This document shows, in pieces, positions 36,801-45,800 of a stretch of DNA of 64,000 bases. Source of the DNA: Verrucomicrobia bacterium IMCC26134 (lineage in GTDB: Bacteria; Verrucomicrobiota; Verrucomicrobiia; Opitutales; Opitutaceae); NCBI GenBank assembly GCA_000972765.1, contig CP011265.1, positions 3,655,001 through 3,719,000 on the forward strand, written 5' to 3'. How positions within the stretch are numbered: position 1 is the stretch's first letter; each line of letters begins with the position of its first letter. The notes below the pieces were generated by a model, which ran no database searches, was not told the origin of the DNA, and worked only from the letters and a program-made list of their open reading frames with translations. The position numbers and the translations under genes are program-made.

Positions 36801-39800
36801 GGTCGCGGTGACGACGAGCAAGGGAGGTGAGGTGCCGGAGAGTGCGCCACCGAAGGCGATCGTCCAGATACCCACGTTCGCCGAGGTGACCGTCGTCGTG
36901 CCAGCGCTGCCAAGCGCGGTGTTCAACGCCGCTTGGATCTGCGCCGCCGAGGCACTGGTGGAGAGCGCGCTGGTGGTGTAGGTCGTGGCCGCGAGGGTGA
37001 GCCCCAAAGTGAAAGTAGCAGCAACAGCGGAAGTGACTGAAACGGTCTGGGAGGAACTTGCGGCGCCGCTGCCTTCGGTGAAGGTCGTAACGAGGACGCC
37101 GCCGTAGCGGAAATTGGTATCATCGGCGCTGATCGAAGGAATGTTCGTCTTCGCACGAGCGTTCCGGAAAGTCACGGTGTAGCGTTGCTCGCTGATGGTG
37201 GAGGTCCCGTCGAAGAGGACTTGAACGTTTCCGGCACCAATGGCGGCAAAGGACTCCAAAGCCTCGGTTATGTAGCGCCTGTTGTTGGTGATATCGGAAC
37301 CGGCGAAACGAATGGGGGCGCTGGTCACGCCGCCGAGGGTGAAGGTGTAGGTGCCACTGCTGTTGAGTGAAGGATTGCGAAGGGTGATGAGGACAACCTC
37401 GTTAACACCTATGCCGGCCGTAGTGGTGGCGGTGACGTTGGTCACCGGAGCGGGACGCGAGGTGCTGACGGTGAGTGTAGCGATGGATTGGCCGGTGAGT
37501 GCGGCACCGACGGCAACCTGATAGTCGCCCGAGCCGAGCGAGGTGACGGTGAGCGCAGAAGCAGTGAGAGGCGAAAGGGTGCCGAGCTTGGTGCGGAGGG
37601 ACGAGGCTACGGCGGAGGCGGACTCGGTGCCGGTGAGAGTAAGGACGGCGGTGGGGCCGGAGCCGCCAAGCTGGAAGGTGAAAGTGCCAATCTGCTGACC
37701 GAGGCTGACACGCCAGACATGAGAAGCGACGGTGCCGGAGCTTTGGACAGCGACGGTAACAGCGGGGACGTTGGTGGCGGCGAGGGTGCCGATGAAGCGG
37801 ATTCGGAAACTGTGCTGGCCGGACGCGGGCGAACCGGCGTAAGCGACCTCGACGTTATCGGCACCAATGGTAGTGAGATTGCGGAGGGCAACCTGGATCG
37901 CGGCCGCCATGGCGGTTGTATCGTTCAACGCGAGGGCAAGGGCGACGGTGGTCTGGCCGGCGTAGGACAGGGTGTAGGTGCCATAGCTGTTGCTCAGCGC
38001 GGTGAGCGTGAGGAGTTGTTCCTCGTTTTGGCCGGGCGACGAAGGCACAACCTCCGTGACCGAGGTATCGAGACCGAGGGCGAGACCCTCGATCCAGTCG
38101 GCGACGGCGGGGGCGGATTGGAAGGTGAAGTCACCCGCGACCACGACCGAGCCGGCGAGATTGAGCGTCGCGGTTCCGGTGATGGAAGTGGTGGAAGCGG
38201 GGGCGGTGAGGGATACGACGGAGCCGCCGACGCCGAGATCGAGATCTTGAGCGGTGGTGAATTGGTTGACGATGACGGTGAGGGTGCCAGTGAGTGTGGT
38301 GCCCGGGATACCGACAATCGAACCGGTGCCTTGGACGCCGACGACATACTTGCCTGCCGTGGCGCCAGTGAGCTGGAGGCGGAGGGCGAAGAGTCCACCG
38401 GTAACCTTGATGCCGAATTCGGAGGCGGGGCCAAACCCGGAACCAGCGAAAACGGTGATGTCAGTGCCGGCGGCGACGAAAGCGTCTGCGGTGCGCGTGA
38501 AGGTAAAGTTGCCGCGGAGAGTCACGAAGCCCGAGAGGTTGACGGCGACGTTGGTGGCGGTGGCTTGAACGAAGGGAACACCGGCGGCGGCGATCTCGGC
38601 GGCGGTAAAGGTCACGTCCACGGTGTTGCCGTTCAAGGTGAAGGAATTGCTGTAGTCGGCTTCGGACTCGTTGAGGCGAATGGTGGTGGTGGCGTCGAAG
38701 GTGAAGCCGGCGATGCCGACGACCCGCACGCGGCCGGTCACGTAACCGAGCTCGATGTTGCCGGCGAGGCGGATGAAGACGGCGGTGCCGTCCGTGAGTT
38801 CGAGGCCGATGCGATTGCCGCCGGTGTTGTCGCCGACAAAGAGGGTGACGTTGTTGCCAACGATAATCTGGGTGGAGGATCCGCCTGTGGTGACGGTCTG
38901 GAAGAAGAAGTCGCCAGACATCTCAACACCGGGCAGGCTGACGGAGAGATTGTTGATAACGACACGAACAAAATCACCATCCTCGAGCGAGACGGAGCCA
39001 AATGGACCCTGGGCATTAACGGGTGTATTGGTGTTGTTGATTTCGAGGACGAAGTCGCCACTAAGGAAGGAGGTCGAACTGGTGAAGGCAAGGGTGCCAG
39101 CTGTGCCAGCGGCAGAGAGGACAAAAATGCCGCGGGCGTTGGTGATGCCGGCCGGGGAGCCGCCGGTGCCGCTGATGGAGCCGGCGAGTGTGGCGCTGAC
39201 GTTGGCGAGGGAAATGACGGTGACCTTGGAGGCGTCGGCGAGGGTGGTCTGCTCAAAGGAGACGCGACCGGAAAGGGTGACGCCGGCGATGGTGAGGCTG
39301 ATCGGATCGCCAATTACCCGAATGAAAGTGCCGGCGGGGAGATCAAGAACCACGGGCACGCCACCAACGGTGACCGTCTCGGAGATGGCGGTGGGGAGCG
39401 TGCTGAACTGGAAGGTAAGGGTGCTGGGGGCGAGGGTGATGCCAGGGACGCCGGAGAGAGCGGCGGTCACGGTGATCGTGCCGGCGGCACCGGCTGAGGT
39501 AACGAGGAAGGCGCCGCTGCCGTCGGTCAGGGAAAGGTAGGTGTTGGTGGCATCACCGAAACCGAAGGCCAAGTTGCTGACCCCAACCCGAATCACGGTG
39601 TCGCCATCCGACGTGGTGGTGCGGAGGAAGGAGAAATTGCCGGTGAGCGTTACAAGACCAGCGAGCTGAACGGAGACGCCGGTGGCGGACAGACTGAAAA
39701 AAGGAGTGGCGGAGGTGCCGAAGGCGGCGGCGAGGGGCTGGGTGATGCTGCCGAGGGTGATGGATTCGGAGACGGCGGCACCGGTGTTATTATAGGCGAC

Positions 39801-42800
39801 CGATACGGACGTTGCGGTCGCAGATGAGAATCCTGCGCCGGAAAGGACGACCGAACCGGTTCCGGCGAAGGCAAAGGTGCCATTGCTGCGAACGCGGAGA
39901 GCGAGAGTGCCGGCAGTGAACCCGGCGGTAAAGGCGCCGATCCCGATCGAGGCGGCGAGATTTTCGCCAACGGCGACGAGTTCGGCGCCGGAGAGGTCGA
40001 AAGCCAAGTCGCCGGAAAGGCTGAGGAAACTGGTCAGATTCAGGACGAGGTTGAGGCCGGAGAAGTCACGGGCACCGAAGGCGACGTTGACGGTGTTGGC
40101 GCCGAAAGTGAAGGAGTCGGTGCCGACAGTGAAGGTGCTACGCTTGACGATGAAGTTGCCCGACAGTTCCAAGCCTGAAATGCCGACAAATGCGGCGGTG
40201 CCGCGAGCGGCGAGCGCGTATTTGGCGGTGGCGAGCTCCAGGCGAACGCCGAGGTCACCGTCGGTAAGTTTCACGCCGCGCTCGGACGCGGTGCCGAAGC
40301 CGATGCCGAGGAAGGTGGTGACGGAAGTGGCGGTGAAAAGGAGGTCGCCGGCATTGATCTCGAGTTCGAAGGCACCGGTTGCGCTGACAAATCCGGAGAG
40401 GCCCAGGGTGAGGGCACCCGACACGTAAGTGACCCCTTGGGCGGCAGTGAGGTGCACTGCACCGGCGCCTACTCCGACCAGGAGGTCCACGCTGGAGGTG
40501 GCACGATTGACAATAACCTGTGCGGTTCCCGATAGTGTGACACCGGAGACGCCACCGAGGGAAATGGTGCCCTGAGTGCCGAATGCATAATCACCGGTGG
40601 TGAAATTGTAGAGAAGTCCGAGAAGTCCGTTTGTTACGCTCACGCCGACTCCGCCAAGGCCAACGAAAGCGTTCACGCTGTTAGCGGCGAAGATAAGTTC
40701 GTTGGCGTCCTTGAAGAGAGTGATTGCGCCCGAGACGGAGACGAAGCCGTCAACCGAAAGCGCGACGCTACCGGTAAGGTAGAAGGCACCGGCGGGTGCG
40801 GTAATATTTACGGTGGAGCCGCCAATGCTTATCGGTAATGTGACTTCGGTGGAATAAGTGGAGGCAATTACGGTGAGGTCGCCGGTCAATGTAAGTTCGG
40901 TGATTCCGACGAGAGAAGCGGTTCCGCGGGCGGCGACAGCGTAGGTTCCGGAATTGAGATCGAGGCGAAGGGAGAGCACACCGGAACTGACCAGGGCACC
41001 CTTGGCGCTCCCGGTGCCGAAGCCGGTGCCTGCAAAGGCATTGAGGTCACTTGAGGTGGCGGTGACTTCCGTTCCCACCTTGATGAAGGTAAAATTACCT
41101 TGGAGAAGGAGGTTGCCGAGAAAATCGAGAGTTGCCCAGCCACTTACGCTCGTGGTTCCAGGTGTGTAGGCGACCGGTTGACTATCGAGGATGAAACTCG
41201 TGGCGGAGAGCGAAGTGCCCGTAGTGAGGTTGAGCGTCGAAATAATGCTCACGCCGGTGATGCCAACCAAAGCAGCGGTGCCGCGAATGGCGACGGCATA
41301 ACGACCGCTGGCGAGAGTAACTGCGAGGCCAAGGTTGGCGGACGTGAGCTTGAGTCCAGTTTCGGTGCCGGTGCCAAAATCTCTGCCGACGAAAGCATCT
41401 ACAGTAGCCGCGGAGACTAAGAGTTGAGTTGGGGTGCCAGTGAAGACAAAGTTTCCGGCAACGCTGGCGAATCCACCCAAATCAAGAAGGAGGCCTCCGG
41501 AAACGCGGGTGACACCGGTCAGGACGGTGACACTTACCGGAACGCCCGGAGTCCCGATGGAAAGCACGGTATCGGCTGTGTTCGTTCCCGTAATCAGGGT
41601 GGCGGTGCCGACCGCCGAGAGACCCGGGGTGCCTACCACGGAAACGGTCCCGGTCGCGGCCAATGCGTAGCGGCGGTTGGTGGCGTCGAGGAGGAGGGCT
41701 AGACTGCCGTTTACCAACTTAATGCCGCGCTCGGAACCGCCGCCGAAACCGGACCCTAGGAGGGCGTTGACGTTGGTTGCGGCAAGAAGGAGTTGGGTAT
41801 TATCAGCAGGCGTGGTGTAAGTGAAGTCACCCGCGACGACAACCGACGCACCCATGTTCAAGGTCGCGGTGCCGGTCACGTTAGTGGTGAGCGGAGCGGC
41901 AGCAACGACCGCTAGATTGCCACCGGAGCCAATATTGAGGGCCTGCTCCGTTGCAAAACGGTTCGCTACAAGGGTGAAGGTTCCGCTCAGCGATGCGCCG
42001 GAGAGACCGACGAAGGATGCGGTGCCGCGGGCGGCGGCGGCGTAAAGACCGGTGGTCAGGTCGATACGAACGGCGAAGAGACCGCCGGTAATCTTGAGAC
42101 CGGATTCGTTTGCCGTGCCGAAATTGGTGCCGGCGAATACGGTAAGGTCGGTGCCGGAGGAGGCAAGGGTGTCACCGGAACGAGTGAATGCGAAATTTCC
42201 CGATAGTGCAGCCAGGCCGGAAATGTCTATGCTGACGCCGGTCGCGGCGGCCTCCACAAAGGACACTCCGGAGGTAGCGACCTCAGAAGCGCCGAAGGTG
42301 AGGGTGAAGGGCGAGCCATTGAGCGTGAATGTTTGATTAAAGGCGGATCCGGACTCGTTCAGGCGGATACGCATGGTGGCATTCAGGGTGAGGCCGGCGA
42401 CCCCAACGATGGCCACGTTGCCACTGACCGAGCCGATCTCTGTGGTGGAAGAGGCCCCGCCAACGCGGAGGAACACCGCACTGCCACCGGTGAGTTCGAG
42501 ACCTCTAATGGTGGCGCCGGAACGGCTGCCAAAGAAGATACGGACATCTGCACCACGGATAATTGTGGTAAGGACTCCTCCAATCAGGGCGGATGTAACG
42601 GAGAAGGTGCCCGAAATCTCAACGCCGGGGATGGAGATGGCGAGGGCGTCGAAAAGGGCGGGAGCGAAGGCCGCACCAACGGCGGCGATGGGGCCGAGAG
42701 GACCGGTGCTTGTGACCGCCGTGGTCAGCCGGTTGTAAACGATGCCGAGGTCGAAATTGAAAGTGGAGGGCAGGAGGCTGCCGCCTCCGGGGCCGAAGAT

Positions 42801-45800
42801 ACTACTGGAAACGGCGAAGGTTGAAGTGACCGTGGCGGGCGTTACCAAAATCGTGCCGGTGGCCTCGGTGACGGAAGCGTAGTTGTCGGGGTTGGAGGTT
42901 CCGAGAACGAAGGCGAGACGGGTGACGTCAAAGCGAATGAACGGATCACCATTGCCGTCGGTGAGCCGGGTCACCGCCAGGTCGGCTGAAAGGTTCAGCA
43001 TGCCGGCGACGGTAAACTGGGCTCCAACGACGGTGATCTTGCTGAACGGAGTCAGCGCGGTTCCGACGACGACATCTAGGGTGGCGGTCTGGGAACCGAC
43101 CGCCAGATTCACCGGGGCGCTGGAATAGTTTACACCGGTGTTGTTATAGGCGAACGCGATGGAGGTGGCGGAAACCGAAGATAAACCGCCGCCGGTGAGG
43201 ACAAAGTTTGAGGCGGATGCGTTGACGGCGATGCGGCCCGAGGCCGTGACAAGTGCCGAGAAGGATCCGTTGTTGAAACCGGTGGTAAAGTCTCCGAGGC
43301 TCAACGCGGCGGACACACTGGATCCGATGAGTTGAATCTCTGAGGCGGGCGAACGGTAAAAGCTGATGTTGCCGGAAAAGGCCGTCCCACCGACAGTCAG
43401 CAAAGCCGAAGTGATGTCGAAGCTGTAGGTGGAGGCAGATGTATCGGACGGATCGATTGAGAGTGCCCCCCCCTGGCCGGTGAAGTTGATCCCACCGGGG
43501 AGGTTTAGCGCGAGACGGTCGAAGGTAAGGTCGAACAGGTTGGTGCTAAAATCGTAGCTGCCGGCAACGCCCAGATTATCCCCATCGGTGCCGTCGGCGA
43601 AAGATGCGGTGGTGGAGCTGCCAGGGAACAGCGTGGCGGAAGTGGCACTAATGAGGAAGCGGCCGCTGAAGGTGCCTGCTTGGTAACGGGCGTTGCCGCC
43701 GGCAAGGGGGGCGGCGAGGGCGAGGGTGGCGTTGTTGAGGCGGATAACCCCGTCGATGTTGGCATCGCGGATGGTTATAGCGAAAGCGGGGAGATCGAAC
43801 CCAGTGGCGACGGCCCCAGCGTTGAGCGCGCGCAGGTAGCCATAGGCGGCATCAAGCGTGGTCTCAAGGAGGTGGAATGCATTTTGCAACGCGCCACGGT
43901 TGGCAGCGAAGAAGCCAAACACGTAGCCGATGATCGCGGAGGCTTTTTCAGGAGTGGTGTTGATCTCGTCGGAATCAATGACCGCCGAGTAGTTGGTAAA
44001 ACCGAGTCCGCTAACGATGTGGTCGAGGACGCTCGCATTGTAGGTGAGCGCGGAGTGTCCGTTAACGACCTCGGTGCCGCCAGTGATCTCGAAATGTTCA
44101 AGTTTAACAAAACGGGCACCGGAAGTCAGACTCTCGAATTGTCCCCAAGTAGAAGACTTGAGGACGGTGCCGTCGCCCGTGAGCGTAAAATTTTGTTCAT
44201 ACCAAACCTCGGTGGTGCCGGGCAGGCGACCAAGCGGGTTGGTCATACTCACGAGCTCGGTCGCACCGCCGGTGCGGGTCTGAAGCGAGGAAGGGGTGGA
44301 AAGCGTGCTGCTATCTATAACAGAGAAGGTGCCGCCGATCTGGTCAATGAAGGCGGTCGAATCGGCGCCACCGTTTAGGTCCAACAGAAAGAGAGAAGCC
44401 GATGAAGTGGCGTTGACGTTTGTCAGGTTGACCGCGTTGGTCGGGTCAAGGTCGAGGAAGGCGTAGGTCGCGGTAAGATCGACGAGCGATGGAAGGTAGG
44501 CGCGGAGGAACTTTACGGGATCGGCGACTCCGGCGGTCTGGATCGAGGCGAGGGTGATGTCGCCGTTGGGTCCGGTGATCATGCCGCCCGAGGTAACTTG
44601 ATTGTAGGCGAGTCCGGTAAGCAGGCCGATGAGATGAGAGTTGGCTGACAGCGCGAAGTTGTCGGCAAGGAAGTTGAAGCTTTGGACGACCCCCTGATTA
44701 GGAACGCCGATCTGGAAAAAGTTTTGAACCGTGGGCAAGGTCAGGATGCCGGAGTAAGCCTGACCGTAGGCGTTACTTTGAAGGTAGGCGCGGGCGACAA
44801 TGCCGCCAGTGCTGTGCGATAGAATATCCACCTCGGGAGGTGCCACTTCATTGTGGTTGGCGGACCAAACCGTGGAAGCCTCACGGAGAGCAAAGCCAAG
44901 ATAATCAATGGCAGTGCTAAAAGTGGTATCCGCAATTTGGGCTGCAGCAGCGGCACCGGTGCCGCCGAGGTTCATGGTGCCATCGGCGGCGCCATCAACG
45001 GGGGCGAGCGGCAGACGCCAGTCCCAATTGGCGACAAAGAGGCTTTCGCCCATACGGTATCCGACGTTTTCGAGGGTCTTAATAAGACTGCCGTAAGTGT
45101 TCTCGACGGGCTCCAATTGGAGCTTGTCCGGCGAAAGCCCGACATTGCTTAACCAAGCATCCAACTGCGCGGCAACGGGGAAGGATGCGCCAAACCCGGG
45201 GACAAAGACGAGCGGACGAGAGGGGCCCGCAACGACTTCTAGTTTGTAAGTGCTGCCGTCAACATAAGGCCTAAGGTAAACGTCGTTGCCGACATTGAGG
45301 CCTTCGAAATTAGTAAAATTACCCGTAAGCGTTCCGCTTGCGGTAATGATGGTGTAGATATCACCGACGTCGGCGGTTGTTGGCTTATAACCGTTCCAGA
45401 GTGACACGCTCAAAGTGCCGGACAGTGTGACATTACCCGGATTCACAACCAACTGGTCGGAAAGCATGATCCCATCGCCAGGCAAATTAGCGCCGATCCT
45501 AACGCTAAGCCTAGAAGCTGCATTATAGGCGACGCTAGCGGAAACTGTCGTTGTTGTAGGTGCGGCAATCACCTCTAGTTTATACGACTTACCGTCTTTA
45601 AAGGGCCGCAGGAATAATCCAGAGCCTACATTCAAGCCGTTGAAAGTGGTGAAATCTCCATTCAGCGAAGAGCTTCCGGTGAAGATCGTAAGAATATTCC
45701 CAATCTGTGCCGTGGTGAGCTGATAAGAATTCCAAAAAGAAACGCTTAATGTGCCGCCAAGGGTGACGTTGCCTTCAATCGTAGTCGTAGTAGCGGGGTC

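Noticed and set aside
27346-36978. Repeats considered as a CRISPR array or mobile-element pair
   Set aside because: The repeat units are coding, long and in frame, with no short spacer pattern, no transposase and no terminal inverted repeats.
37488-39497. 669-codon open frame on the plus strand inside the giant gene
   Set aside because: Antisense artefact with a repetitive Gly/Glu-rich product; a similar frame recurs in the duplicated region because the DNA is duplicated.
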